64,000 nucleotides of DNA from Bradyrhizobium sp. SRL28 (GTDB lineage: Bacteria > Pseudomonadota > Alphaproteobacteria > Rhizobiales > Xanthobacteraceae). Below the pieces are notes generated by a model. That model ran no database searches. It saw only the letters and a program-made list of their open reading frames with translations, and was not told the origin of the DNA. Positions 7,196 through 15,853 of this stretch are shown piece by piece. The stretch is from NCBI RefSeq assembly GCF_018596315.1, contig NZ_JAHEAG010000018.1, positions 94,554 through 158,553 on the forward strand, in the 5' to 3' direction. The first letter of the stretch is position 1, and each line of letters begins with the position of its first letter. The translations under genes were made by a program, and so were the position numbers.

Positions 7196-7927
7196 TTAGG
7201 ATTCCAGAACCGCCACGATCTCGAAGGTGTCCGGATCAATGATCACGATCTGCTCCTTGACGAGGATGTATTTGTAACTGCGCCATTCCGGATAGATCGT
7301 TACAACTCGCGGCGGCAGTGCGTGGAAGTGCACGTCGCGCGGCACGCGGGTGCCGACCGAAATCGAGAAGTTCACGTTCGTCACCGGCTGAACGCGGGTC
7401 TCCTTGATCACGGTGGTGATCTGGGTGCGCTGCTCGGTCGAGAGCTTCGCCCCGGCACCCGCCTGTCCGGTCGTCTGCGACTTGCTGTCGGCCGCGCCCT
7501 TCTGCTCGGCCTTCATGTCCTTGCTGGGGGCGCCCTTGTCCGTCGTCGTCTCCGTGCTCTTCGACTTTTCACCCTTCATGTTGTCCTGGGCTGACTTCTC
7601 ACCCTTCACGTTGTCCTGGGCCGATTTCTCGCCCTTCGCGCCGGGCTTCACATCGTCCTGGGCGCGCTGGTTCTTGCCGCCCTGCGGCATCTTTTCGTCG
7701 GACTGGGTGGCCTTCATTCCCTTGTCGGTGCCCTTGGAATCGGAGGCGCTATCACGATTCATCGGGGCCGCGGATGGCGCACCTCGCTCGGAAGAAGGCG
7801 CGCCCTGCTGCGCCGTGGAACCTGCCGGCCCTGCGTCTCGGCCCATTCCGGTGCCCTGCGCATTGGCAAAACCGGTTCCGGCGATCAGGGCCGCCGCGGC
7901 GACCGAAATCAAAAAGCGATTAGTCAT
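7196..7927 (-). CDS. Secreted DUF1236-domain protein with Lys/Gly/Ala-rich repeats
   Basis: 243 aa with a signal peptide (MTNRFLISVAAAALIAGTGFANA). A long, hydrophilic, low-complexity middle (about 25-160) is rich in Lys, Asp, Ser and Gly. It includes a 10-residue repeat GEKSAQDNVK/GEKSAQDNMK followed by a third GEKS. The C-terminal 80 residues are the DUF1236 fold (KETRVQPVTNVNFSISVGT; ending YKYILVKEQIVIIDPDTFEI). The function of DUF1236 is unknown. It is frequent in Rhizobiales and probably acts in the periplasm. An EcfG-type promoter lies 40-64 bp upstream, so expression is probably stress-induced. A strong terminator follows. Confidence 0.85.
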   Translation of the reverse strand: MTNRFLISVAAAALIAGTGFANAQGTGMGRDAGPAGSTAQQGAPSSERGAPSAAPMNRDSASDSKGTDKGMKATQSDEKMPQGGKNQRAQDDVKPGAKGEKSAQDNVKGEKSAQDNMKGEKSKSTETTTDKGAPSKDMKAEQKGAADSKSQTTGQAGAGAKLSTEQRTQITTVIKETRVQPVTNVNFSISVGTRVPRDVHFHALPPRVVTIYPEWRSYKYILVKEQIVIIDPDTFEIVAVLES

Positions 7928-7966
7928 CTAGTGTCTCCTCACATGTCTCTGCATTGCCCAATCGAC

Positions 7967-7991
7967 AACGAAGGGAATTGCGCGATGTTCC
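7967..7991 (-). promoter_or_regulatory. EcfG-type promoter for the DUF1236 gene
   Basis: The minus strand reads GGAAC, 16 bases, CGTT, an exact match to the general-stress sigma consensus. The -10 element ends 40 bp before the ATG at 7927, giving a leader of about 33 nt. GGAG in this leader can serve as ribosome site. Confidence 0.7.
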
Positions 7992-8064
7992 GGAACATTG
8001 GCGGTTCAGCCGACTTTGTTTTGTGAATGCGGGATGAATGGCCGCGCCGCAGAATGCCCAAAGA

Positions 8065-8092
8065 AAAAGGCCGGCTGTTGAGCCGGCCTTTT
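8065..8092 (-). terminator. Terminator downstream of the DsbA-like gene
   Basis: AAAAGGCCGGCT-GTTG-AGCCGGCCTTTT is a perfect 12-bp stem with four-base loop. On the minus strand it ends in TTTTT and lies 23 bp after the DsbA-like stop. Its symmetry would allow it to work in both directions. Confidence 0.9.
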
Positions 8093-8114
8093 CATCGCAA
8101 TGCTGCAGTTCGCC

Positions 8115-8882
8115 TCAGCACGTCGCCTTGCCGCAACGGGCGTTGCTTATCTTTTCGCGCAGGTTCTCGACGCCGACCGCGCCGATCACAACCTGTTTGC
8201 CGATCACGTAGCTCGGCGTGCCGTTCATGCCCATCGCTTCGGCGAGCTTGAAATTCTCCTCGAGCGTGTTGCGCACTTCGGCGCTCGAGAGATCCTTCTC
8301 CAGCTTCGCCATGTCGAGGCCGACTTCCTTGGCAACGGCCATTGCGCGCGCCTTGTCGGCGGCGCCGCGGCCGGTGAGCAGCTTCTGGTGGAAGTCGAGA
8401 TATTTCTTGCCGGTCGGATCCTGCATGCGCACCGCGACGCCGACCTGGGCGGCTTCGACCGAGCCCGCGCTCAGCACCGGAAATTCCTTGAGCACGACCT
8501 TCAACTTCGGGTCGCTCTTCATCAGCTCCATCATGTCCAGCATCGCGCGCTTGCAGTAGCCGCAATTGTAATCGAAGAATTCGACGAAGGTGACGTCGCC
8601 GTCCTTGTTGCCGACCGTGACGTTGCGCGGCGAGTTGAAGATCGTGTCCGCATGCTTGGCGACGCCGGCTTCATGCTTGGCGGCTTCCGCCGTGGCCTGA
8701 CGCTTGCTGAGTTCGGTCATTGCCTCTTCGAGCACTTCGGGATGTGCAATCAGGTAATTGCGGATGATGGTCTCGATGTCGCCGCGCTGGGTGTCGGTGA
8801 AGCTCTGCGCGGAGGCGGGCAGCGGCGCGCCGCAGAGCGCCAAAGCGAACAATGCGGGAATGAGAAGACGGAACGAGGGCAT
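8115..8882 (-). CDS. DsbA family thiol:disulfide oxidoreductase
   Basis: 255 aa from the ATG at 8882, preceded by a GGAT site; an in-frame ATG 11 codons further upstream would not begin with a signal peptide. The signal peptide ends near ASAQS. An N-terminal dimerisation-like segment (TDTQRGDIETIIRNYLIAHPEVLEEAM) precedes a thioredoxin fold with active site CGYC at 107-110 and the cis-proline loop NGTPSYVIG. The arrangement resembles Com1/ScsC-type DsbA proteins, which make or shuffle disulfides in the periplasm. Two further cysteines sit at the extreme C-terminus (RCGKATC). It follows an M48 protease gene on the same strand, a common pairing in related genomes. Confidence 0.92.
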   Translation of the reverse strand: MPSFRLLIPALFALALCGAPLPASAQSFTDTQRGDIETIIRNYLIAHPEVLEEAMTELSKRQATAEAAKHEAGVAKHADTIFNSPRNVTVGNKDGDVTFVEFFDYNCGYCKRAMLDMMELMKSDPKLKVVLKEFPVLSAGSVEAAQVGVAVRMQDPTGKKYLDFHQKLLTGRGAADKARAMAVAKEVGLDMAKLEKDLSSAEVRNTLEENFKLAEAMGMNGTPSYVIGKQVVIGAVGVENLREKISNARCGKATC

Positions 8883-8989
8883 CGGTAAATCCTTATGCGG
8901 CGGGTTCCCGGTCAATTCTGCTGAAGGCCGGCTTCTGGGATAATGGTCCGTGGTGGTCAGGTCCGATTATAGCGGAACCCAGTACATTT

Positions 8990-10420
8990 CTAGTTGCTCT
9001 TCTGGCCCGGCAGCGGCTTGGCGCTCACAATGTCGTCAGCCTTGACCCATCCCGGCGTCCCGATCGCGAAGCGCGTTTTCGCGCGCGATGCGAGATCGCG
9101 CGCCGTCTTGCTGTCACCGCGAAGGTAGGCGGCCTGGGCCGACGCCAAATCGGCCTGCGCGTAGTCGCCCTTTCTTCCATAGGCCATGGCGAGCTGGGTG
9201 TAGCCGATCAGCGCCTCGGGCTCGCGCGCCGTCGCCGCGCGCAGGATCGAGATGGCCTCGTCGGTGTAGGCGTTGTTGCCGGTTGCCACCAAGGCCTGCC
9301 CCAGCATCATCTCGATCAGCGGCGAGTTGTTGGAGAGCTGCACGGCCTTGCGCAGCGGTGCGATCGCCTCCTGCGGCTTGCCGCCCTCCAGCAGCGCTTG
9401 CCCGCGCACTTCATAAAAATAGGGATTGTTGGGCTGCTGCTGAAGCAAGGCGTCGATCTGGGCAAGTGCGCTGCGCAGATCGCCGTGCCGATAGGTCGCG
9501 ATCGCGTGCGCATAGCGCGCGGGCAGGCTGTTGTTGGACATCGGATAGCGTCGGTACACGGTCTCCTGCCGCTCCATGAACGCCGAGATCTTGGCGCGCA
9601 CCATGTCGTGACGCAGCTGCAGGGCAGGGTCGTCCTTCTTGTCCCAATAAGGGCTCGACCTGGCCAGTTCTTCCAGCGCGGCGACGCGCTGAGCCGGCAT
9701 CGGATGCGACTGAACGTAAGGGTCCGAGCCGCGCGCGGCGAACAGGCTCTCCTCGGTGAAGCGCTTGAAAGTTTCGTACATGCCCTTGGCGGACTGGCCG
9801 GTGGTGTTCAGAAATTTCACGCCGGCCTTGTCGGCGTTTTCCTCCTGCTGGCGCACGTAGGAGAGCAGGTTGCGTCGGATGATTTCTCCGGGAGCCGAGA
9901 ACATTGCCGCGCCGGCGTTCGCCAGGCCGCTGTTGCCGCCGCCCCCCTGTGCGCCCGCCACCATCGCGCCGGCGCCAAGCAGCATGGCAATGATCATCTG
10001 CGTCTGGGCCTGCGCCATCTGCTCGCGCATCTTGGCGAGATGGCCGCCGGCAAGATGGCCGGTTTCGTGCGCCATGACGCCGATGATCTGGTTCGGTGTC
10101 TCCGACTGCATGATCGCGCCGTAGTTCACGAAGATGCGGCGGCCGTCGGCAACGAAGGCGTTGAAGACGCCCTGGTTGATGATGACCATCTGGATGTTCT
10201 GCTTTTCCAGACCGGCGGCGCGCAAGATCGGCCTTGTATATTCGCGCAGCAATTGTTCCGTCTCGGCGTCGCGGAGCACAGGCGGGCCCCTGTTCTCCTG
10301 CGCCGTCGCGGCCATCGGCGCAGCGACAAGCGCGACGGCTGTGGCCAGCGCAGTCAACTTCAGTGATTTCTTGCGTATGGCGATGCGGAGCATGAGCGGT
10401 CTTTGGCGATTGGCTTTCAT
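8990..10420 (-). CDS. BepA-like periplasmic M48 metalloprotease with TPR repeats
   Basis: 476 aa. The signal sequence is LTALATAVALVAAPMAATAQ (21-40). The M48 domain has the zinc motif HETGH (118-122), with the third ligand in the QQEENADKAG stretch. The C-terminal half consists of TPR helices (for example YARHAIATYRHGDLRSALAQ-type and GKPQEAIAPLRKAV). This is the layout of BepA/YfgC, which degrades stalled outer-membrane assembly substrates and helps LptD maturation. Pairing with a DsbA-like protein downstream fits envelope quality control. A glycine-rich segment (GAQGGGGNSG) interrupts the helix after the active site. A longer product than the ATG at 10420 allows is not supported. Confidence 0.9.
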   Translation of the reverse strand: MKANRQRPLMLRIAIRKKSLKLTALATAVALVAAPMAATAQENRGPPVLRDAETEQLLREYTRPILRAAGLEKQNIQMVIINQGVFNAFVADGRRIFVNYGAIMQSETPNQIIGVMAHETGHLAGGHLAKMREQMAQAQTQMIIAMLLGAGAMVAGAQGGGGNSGLANAGAAMFSAPGEIIRRNLLSYVRQQEENADKAGVKFLNTTGQSAKGMYETFKRFTEESLFAARGSDPYVQSHPMPAQRVAALEELARSSPYWDKKDDPALQLRHDMVRAKISAFMERQETVYRRYPMSNNSLPARYAHAIATYRHGDLRSALAQIDALLQQQPNNPYFYEVRGQALLEGGKPQEAIAPLRKAVQLSNNSPLIEMMLGQALVATGNNAYTDEAISILRAATAREPEALIGYTQLAMAYGRKGDYAQADLASAQAAYLRGDSKTARDLASRAKTRFAIGTPGWVKADDIVSAKPLPGQKSN

Positions 10421-10507
10421 TCCGGATTTGGCCGGAAGCCGGTTCGGTCTCCGATTAGATCAGAAACGGGTCCCAGTCTGTTGTTTCAACGCGTTTCTTC
10501 ACCCGAG

Positions 10508-10566
10508 CCGGGGTATCACTGCGTGAACCCGGGTATCACCACGTGAACCCGGTATCACTTCGCTGG
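10508..10566. repeat. Three tandem copies of a ~20-bp unit
   Basis: The unit CCGGGTATCACNNCGTGAAC occurs at about 10508, 10528 and 10548 (the last copy is shortened and diverges at its end). It lies between the divergent M48 protease and aminotransferase genes. The core TATCACNNCGTGA is partly palindromic, so regulator sites are possible, but slippage is equally likely. Confidence 0.7.
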
Positions 10567-10663
10567 AAAAAGCTATAACAAGCCACCGAATACGGCCAGT
10601 CTGGGGCGGTAACCGGTTCGGGAACCTGAATTCGGCGCGCGCCCGTGCAAATAGCAGATATCG

Positions 10664-11851
10664 ATGCTGAAATCGACACTTGAAGACCGCGCGACGGCGC
10701 TGCTGACGCCCTCGGCACGAAGCGACGTCCCGCCCTTCATGGTGATGGACGTGATGGCGGCCGCGGCCCGCATCGAAGCGGCCGGCGGCCATGTCATTCA
10801 CATGGAGGTGGGGCAGCCGGCGGCGCCGGCGCCCAAGGTCGCGATCGCGGCCGCGCATACAGCACTCGATGCGGCGCGGATCGATTACACGTCCGCGCTC
10901 GGCATTCCCACGCTGCGCACGCGGATTGCAAAACACTACCGCGATACTTACGGCTGCGTGGTTGATCCCGAGCGCATCGTGATCACCACCGGCTCGTCCG
11001 GCGGTTTCATTCTGGCGTTTCTGTCGATGTTCGAGCCGGGCGACCGGGTGGCGGTCACGGTGCCGGGCTATCCGCCGTACCGGCATATCCTGACGGCGCT
11101 CGGCTGCGAGCCGGTGCTGATCGAGACGTCGAGCGCGACGCGTCATGCGTTGACGGGTGAGGCCTTGCTGGCCGCGCATCGCAAGACGCCGCTGAAGGGC
11201 GTGCTGGTCGGCAGCCCCGCCAATCCGACGGGGACGATGATGTCGCGCGAGGCGCTTACCGGCCTGATCAGTGCGGCGGAAGGCGCGGGCATCCGCTTCA
11301 TTTCTGACGAGATCTATCATGGCCTCGACTATGCGTTTCCGGCGGTGACGGCGGCGGAGCTTTCGCCGCATGCGCTCGTGATCAATTCGTTTTCGAAGTA
11401 TTTCTGCATGACCGGCTGGCGGGTCGGCTGGATGGTGGTGCCGGAGCCATTGGTGCGGCCGATCGAGCGGCTGCAGCAGAACCTCTCGATCTCGGTGCCG
11501 ACGCTGTCGCAGATTGCGGCCGAAGCGGCATTCGAAGGCCGCGAGGAGATGGAGGCGATCAAGCGCGGCTATCAGGAGAATCGTCAGATCCTGATCGAGG
11601 GACTGCCGAAGGCCGGCCTGACCAAATTCCTGCCGGCGGATGGCGCCTTCTACCTGTACGCCGATGTTTCCGATTTTACCTCCGACAGTTTCGAGTTTGC
11701 CGGCCGGATGCTGGAGAACGCGCATGTGGCAGCGACGCCGGGCGTCGACTTCGATCCGATTCACGGCCGCAGTTTCATTCGCTTTTCCTACGCGCGCTCG
11801 GCCGATGAGATGCGTGAAGCGGTGACGCGCATCGCGCGTTGGCTTCGCTAG
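10664..11851 (+). CDS. PLP-dependent aminotransferase (class I/II, aspartate aminotransferase fold)
   Basis: 395 aa, full length for fold type I. Family features include the N-terminal MEVGQPAAPAP segment, TTGSSGGFILAF (cofactor phosphate site), SPANPTGT, DEIYHGLDY (Asp and Tyr contacting PLP) and the Schiff-base lysine in SFSKYFCMTGWRVGW. The arginine in FIRFSYARS near the end binds the substrate carboxylate. The amino donor cannot be read from sequence. It is transcribed alone, divergent from the M48 gene, and followed by a strong terminator shared with rne. Confidence 0.93.
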   Translation: MLKSTLEDRATALLTPSARSDVPPFMVMDVMAAAARIEAAGGHVIHMEVGQPAAPAPKVAIAAAHTALDAARIDYTSALGIPTLRTRIAKHYRDTYGCVVDPERIVITTGSSGGFILAFLSMFEPGDRVAVTVPGYPPYRHILTALGCEPVLIETSSATRHALTGEALLAAHRKTPLKGVLVGSPANPTGTMMSREALTGLISAAEGAGIRFISDEIYHGLDYAFPAVTAAELSPHALVINSFSKYFCMTGWRVGWMVVPEPLVRPIERLQQNLSISVPTLSQIAAEAAFEGREEMEAIKRGYQENRQILIEGLPKAGLTKFLPADGAFYLYADVSDFTSDSFEFAGRMLENAHVAATPGVDFDPIHGRSFIRFSYARSADEMREAVTRIARWLR

Positions 11852-11935
11852 CGCGCGTCCACTTCGTTCCATCATTTTGCGCCGGTGGAAAATTATTTTT
11901 CCGATAGCGGCATCGTTTCGCCTGTCGATGCAAAA

Positions 11936-11966
11936 AAAACCGCCCGGTTTTGGCCGGGCGGTTTTC
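11936..11966. terminator. Bidirectional terminator between the aminotransferase gene and rne
   Basis: ACCGCCCGG and CCGGGCGGT form a 9-bp stem with a six-base loop, flanked by a run of A on the left and T on the right. It can therefore stop transcription from the + strand aminotransferase gene and the - strand rne gene. Confidence 0.93.
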
Positions 11967-11981
11967 TTTTTGGTTCGATCC

Positions 11982-14900
11982 TTACTCGGCGCTGCCGAAG
12001 CGCCGCGACCACCAGCCCGCCTTGCGGGGGGCGGCTTCGCCGGTCGGAGCCGGCTCCGGCTCGGTCGGAGCAGGCGCGGGAGACTCGACCGGCTCCGGCG
12101 CGCTGTGGCTGACGGAAGGCGCCGGTTCGGCCGGAGCGCTGGTCATGAAGCTGACTTTCTCGCGTACGGTCGACCGCCGCCGCGCGGCCTCCTGCCTGGT
12201 TTCTTCAGCTGATGGCGCGGGTGCGCTCTCGACCGGCTCAGGCTGGGCATAGGCCGCCGGCTGCATCTCCGCCGGCTGCGAGACTGGTTCGGGCGGAATG
12301 TCGGCCTGCACCAGCGATGGCGCGGGCTCGGACGCGCCGCCGTCGAAATCGGCAACCGCGCTGGTCACTTCGGGAGCCGGCGTCGGCCCGAGTTCGTCGG
12401 CGATCGATCCGGCAAGGCCGTCTTCCAGCTCGGTACCACGCCGGCGGCGTCCGCCGCGACGGCCGCGACGGCGCGGGCGCCGCTCACCACCGGCAGCCTG
12501 ATCGCCACGGGCCATGCCGGGCTGTTCGTCGCCTTCGTCCTCGTCAGCGTCGCCGTCCTCGCTGGTCGCGCCTTCGACGGCCTCGCCCGCGACGCGCATC
12601 ACGTCACCGTCCTCGCGCGGGGCGGCGCCGTCACGCGGCTCGCCACGGCCGCGTCGACGTCGGCGCCGCTTGCGGCGGTGCCCGTCTCCTTCGCCTTCGC
12701 CCGCCGCCGCTTCGGCGGCATCGTCGGTCAGTCCCTCGGTCTCCTCGGTTTCGACCTCGGATTCGGTTTCGAGGTCGAACGCCTCGTCGTCGTCATAGGC
12801 TTCCTCGATCTGCGGCGGGAAGGCGGCAGCCTGCGCCGCCAGCAACGCCTTGGCGGCTTCCAGCGTGTGCACCTGTTCGCCACGATCGATGATGAACGAC
12901 TGCTGACCGGCGACGGTTGAATCGGCGCTGACGGCGAGCGACACCTTGAAGGCGTTTTCGAGATCGCGCAGATGGCCGCGCTTGTGGTTGAGCACATAGA
13001 GCGCGACGTCGGTGCGGGTGCGCACCACGAGATTGTGGGTCGCGCCCTTCATCAGTATTTCCTCGATGCCGCGCAGCAATTGCAGCGCCACCGACGAGAC
13101 CGAACGGACGTGACCGCTGCCGCCGCATTGCGCGCAGGGCTCGGTCGAACTCTCCAGCACGCTGGCGCGGATGCGCTGGCGCGACATCTCCAGAAGGCCG
13201 AAATGCGAGATGCGGCCGACCTGGATACGCGCGCGATCCTGCCGCAGGCAGTCGGAGAGTTTTCGCTCGACCGCGCGGTTGTTGCGCTTCTCGTCCATGT
13301 CGATGAAGTCGATGACGATGAGGCCTGCGAGATCGCGCAGGCGCAATTGCCGCGCGACTTCCTCGGCCGCCTCGAGATTGGTCTTGAGCGCGGTGTCCTC
13401 GATGTGATGTTCGCGGGTCGAGCGGCCGGAGTTGACGTCGATCGAGACCAGCGCCTCGGTCTGGTTGATGACGATGTAGCCGCCGGAACGCAGCTGCACG
13501 GTCGGCGAGAACATCGCATCCAGTTGGCTCTCGACGCCCATCCGCGAAAACAGCGGCTGGCCGTCGCGATACTGCCGCACCGCCCGCACGTTCGAGGGCA
13601 TCAGCATCTTCATGAAGTCGCGCGCTTCCTGGTAGCCGGCTTCGCCGGCGACCTGGATTTCGTCGATTTCCTTGTTGTAGAGATCGCGCAGCGACCGCTT
13701 GATCAGCGAGCCTTCCTCGTAGACGAGGGTAGGGGCCTGCGACTTCAGCGTCATGTCGCGCACGGTTTCCCACATGCGGATCAGATATTCGAAGTCGCGC
13801 TTGATCTCGGGTTTGGTCCGCGAGGCGCCGGCGGTGCGCAGGATGATCCCCATGCCCTCGGGCACGTCGAGGTCCTGCACCACTTCCTTCAGCCGCGAGC
13901 GGTCCTGGGCCGAGGTGATCTTGCGGCTGATGCCGCCGCCGCGGGCGGTATTGGGCATCAGCACCGCATAGCGTCCGGCCAGTGACAGATAGGTCGTCAG
14001 CGCCGCGCCCTTGTTGCCGCGCTCTTCCTTGACGACCTGAACCAGCATCACCTGGCGGCGCTTGATGACTTCCTGAATCTTGTACTGGCGGCGTGGGCGG
14101 AACGGGCGTTCCGGAACTTCCTCCAGCACGTCGTCGCCACCGACGGATTCGACGATTTCCTCTTCGGCATCCTCGCCGTCGTCTTCATCATCATGGCCGT
14201 CGTCGCGTTCGGAAGTTGGGGCGAGTTCGTCGGTAGAAGCAACGGCATACCCTTCACCGGCGTGCTCGATATGCGGCGCGTCGTCGGCATGGGCCGCGTT
14301 TTCGCGCGCCTGTTCCTCGTCATGATGTTCATCATGAGCGTGTTCAGTATGAGCATGTTCAGTCGTTGCCTCGGGGGCGGCCGCCTCGACCGGCGCCACG
14401 GCGGGCGTGCCGGATTCCAATTCCGCAACCGGTGCTTCGCCTGCGGCATCTGTCCGTTGGTCAGGACCTGGGGCATCGTGATCGTGGGGACGATCGTGAT
14501 CGTGGGGACGATCGGGGTCGTGGTGATCGTGAGAATGATCGTGACCATGCGCCTCGTGACCATGCGCATCATGGTCGTGATGGGCGGTATCCTCATGATG
14601 CCCGGCATCACTCTCATGGTGCTCAGCGTCGTGCGGATGCACTTCGCCGGCATACGCGCCTTCGTGCTGGTGCGCCTCGCCTTCATAGGGCTGGGTCGCC
14701 TGCGCCGGATCCTGGGCGGCGTTCTCGACGACGTCGCTCTGGACACGGTCGCCATGGCCGCGGCGGCGCGCATTGCGGTGGCGCGAGCGGCCACGGTGGC
14801 GGTTAGAGGAGCGGTTCTCGCTCTCTTCCTCGGCCTCGCGATGGGCGCGCTCGTCGGCCTCGATCAGCGCCTGACGGTCGGCGACCGGGATCTGATAGTA

Positions 14901-15131
14901 ATCCGGGTGGATTTCGCTGAACGCCAGGAAGCCGTGGCGGTTGCCGCCATACTCGATGAACGCCGCCTGCAGCGACGGCTCTACGCGCGTGACCTTGGCT
15001 AGATAGATATTGCCGCGCAGTTGCTTGCGTTGGGCGGTCTCGAAATCAAATTCTTCGACGCGGTTGCCACGGACCACAACGACCCGGGTCTCTTCCGGGT
15101 GGGTGGCGTCGATCAACATCTTGTTGGGCAT
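11982..15131 (-). CDS. rne: Ribonuclease E with a large His-rich insert
   Basis: 1049 aa from the ATG at 15131 (MPNKMLIDATHPEETRVVVV). The endonuclease starts mRNA decay and processes rRNA and tRNA precursors. The S1 domain is split. Its first half ends near residue 90 (IHPDYYQIP) and it resumes near 348 (QYKIQEVIKRRQVMLVQVVK). The catalytic domain carries the magnesium aspartates in SIDVNSGRS and LIVIDFIDMDEKRNN, and CAQCGGSGHV is the zinc-link. The C-terminal 350 residues are unstructured, with arginine-rich RNA-binding patches (RRKRRRRRRGRG; RRPRRRGRRGGRRRRG) and a conserved tail (AGWWSRRFG). Insert residues 92-345 are acidic, with about 32 histidines between 154 and 290. It is divergent from amiC, with a long leader. 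Confidence 0.96.
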   Translation of the reverse strand: MPNKMLIDATHPEETRVVVVRGNRVEEFDFETAQRKQLRGNIYLAKVTRVEPSLQAAFIEYGGNRHGFLAFSEIHPDYYQIPVADRQALIEADERAHREAEEESENRSSNRHRGRSRHRNARRRGHGDRVQSDVVENAAQDPAQATQPYEGEAHQHEGAYAGEVHPHDAEHHESDAGHHEDTAHHDHDAHGHEAHGHDHSHDHHDPDRPHDHDRPHDHDAPGPDQRTDAAGEAPVAELESGTPAVAPVEAAAPEATTEHAHTEHAHDEHHDEEQARENAAHADDAPHIEHAGEGYAVASTDELAPTSERDDGHDDEDDGEDAEEEIVESVGGDDVLEEVPERPFRPRRQYKIQEVIKRRQVMLVQVVKEERGNKGAALTTYLSLAGRYAVLMPNTARGGGISRKITSAQDRSRLKEVVQDLDVPEGMGIILRTAGASRTKPEIKRDFEYLIRMWETVRDMTLKSQAPTLVYEEGSLIKRSLRDLYNKEIDEIQVAGEAGYQEARDFMKMLMPSNVRAVRQYRDGQPLFSRMGVESQLDAMFSPTVQLRSGGYIVINQTEALVSIDVNSGRSTREHHIEDTALKTNLEAAEEVARQLRLRDLAGLIVIDFIDMDEKRNNRAVERKLSDCLRQDRARIQVGRISHFGLLEMSRQRIRASVLESSTEPCAQCGGSGHVRSVSSVALQLLRGIEEILMKGATHNLVVRTRTDVALYVLNHKRGHLRDLENAFKVSLAVSADSTVAGQQSFIIDRGEQVHTLEAAKALLAAQAAAFPPQIEEAYDDDEAFDLETESEVETEETEGLTDDAAEAAAGEGEGDGHRRKRRRRRRGRGEPRDGAAPREDGDVMRVAGEAVEGATSEDGDADEDEGDEQPGMARGDQAAGGERRPRRRGRRGGRRRRGTELEDGLAGSIADELGPTPAPEVTSAVADFDGGASEPAPSLVQADIPPEPVSQPAEMQPAAYAQPEPVESAPAPSAEETRQEAARRRSTVREKVSFMTSAPAEPAPSVSHSAPEPVESPAPAPTEPEPAPTGEAAPRKAGWWSRRFGSAE

Positions 15132-15853
15132 TTTGGAACTCTTGACGGCGGCGGGCGCGGTGCATGGCGCGCGCAAATTGCGCGGCCCGGTGACGCGACG
15201 GTCCACCTGATTCGGGGGTGAGGGGAAGGCCAAAACGCACTTCTTGGCGCCGCGCCGAACGGGGAGCCACCTGAGCGAGGCGACGTGCGAAGCTTTCGCT
15301 TCGCGTCGACGCGATCGTTCCGTGGATCCTGGTCGGCAACACAGTCTGGCGCATCAAGCGTCGGCCCGTCTAAACATGTTGGCGGAAAGGATACCGCCGT
15401 ATCTATCGCTGAAGGCCCGGTTCGGCGCCTAAACGCCCGCCGGCCATCGCATATCGGACCGTTTTGGGTCCGGATAATCAGTTTTGCCGTGTCTCAAACC
15501 GTCCCTGGAAAAGGTACCTGGGACCGGACGCCGCTCGGGCTCGAAACCGCCACTCCGTGTCAGCCGCGCGCAGCGCTGGCTGTGGAGGGATCGGGAAAGA
15601 CGCAGGTTCCTCCGACTTGGAAGGCTCCAGCGCTGCACCGGGAGGCTGAACGCGACACAACCGGGAGTATTAGCCGTCAGCCCCTCGTACATACGTGGAT
15701 TGGGGGCTGCGTGCAAGGGAAGCGCAAGGGAACCCGCTACCGAGCGTCGCACCGCGGCAACACTTGCTCCTTTTCACAGATTAGCCCTTAAGGTCCGATT
15801 AACCCTGTGGTCCTATTGCGGTAAGGGAGGGCCCCTCCGGAGGCACCGAATCG
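15132..15853. other. 722-bp divergent region between rne and amiC, long rne leader
   Basis: No gene is supported on either strand. Short frames here lack ribosome sites and family features. RNase E genes usually have a long 5' leader used for autoregulation, so most of this is probably the rne leader plus the amidase promoter. One visible small hairpin is GCGAAG-CGAAA-GCTTCGC near 15280-15300. A GGAGG at 15839-15843 serves the amidase start. Promoter boxes were not convincing by eye. Confidence 0.45.

Noticed and set aside
10508..10566. CRISPR-like repeats
   Set aside because: The units are directly adjacent with no unique spacers, and no cas genes are present.
10628..10655. GGAAC near the aminotransferase start as an EcfG promoter
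   Set aside because: No CGTT at 16 or 17 bases; the closest match needs 18 bases and a mismatch.
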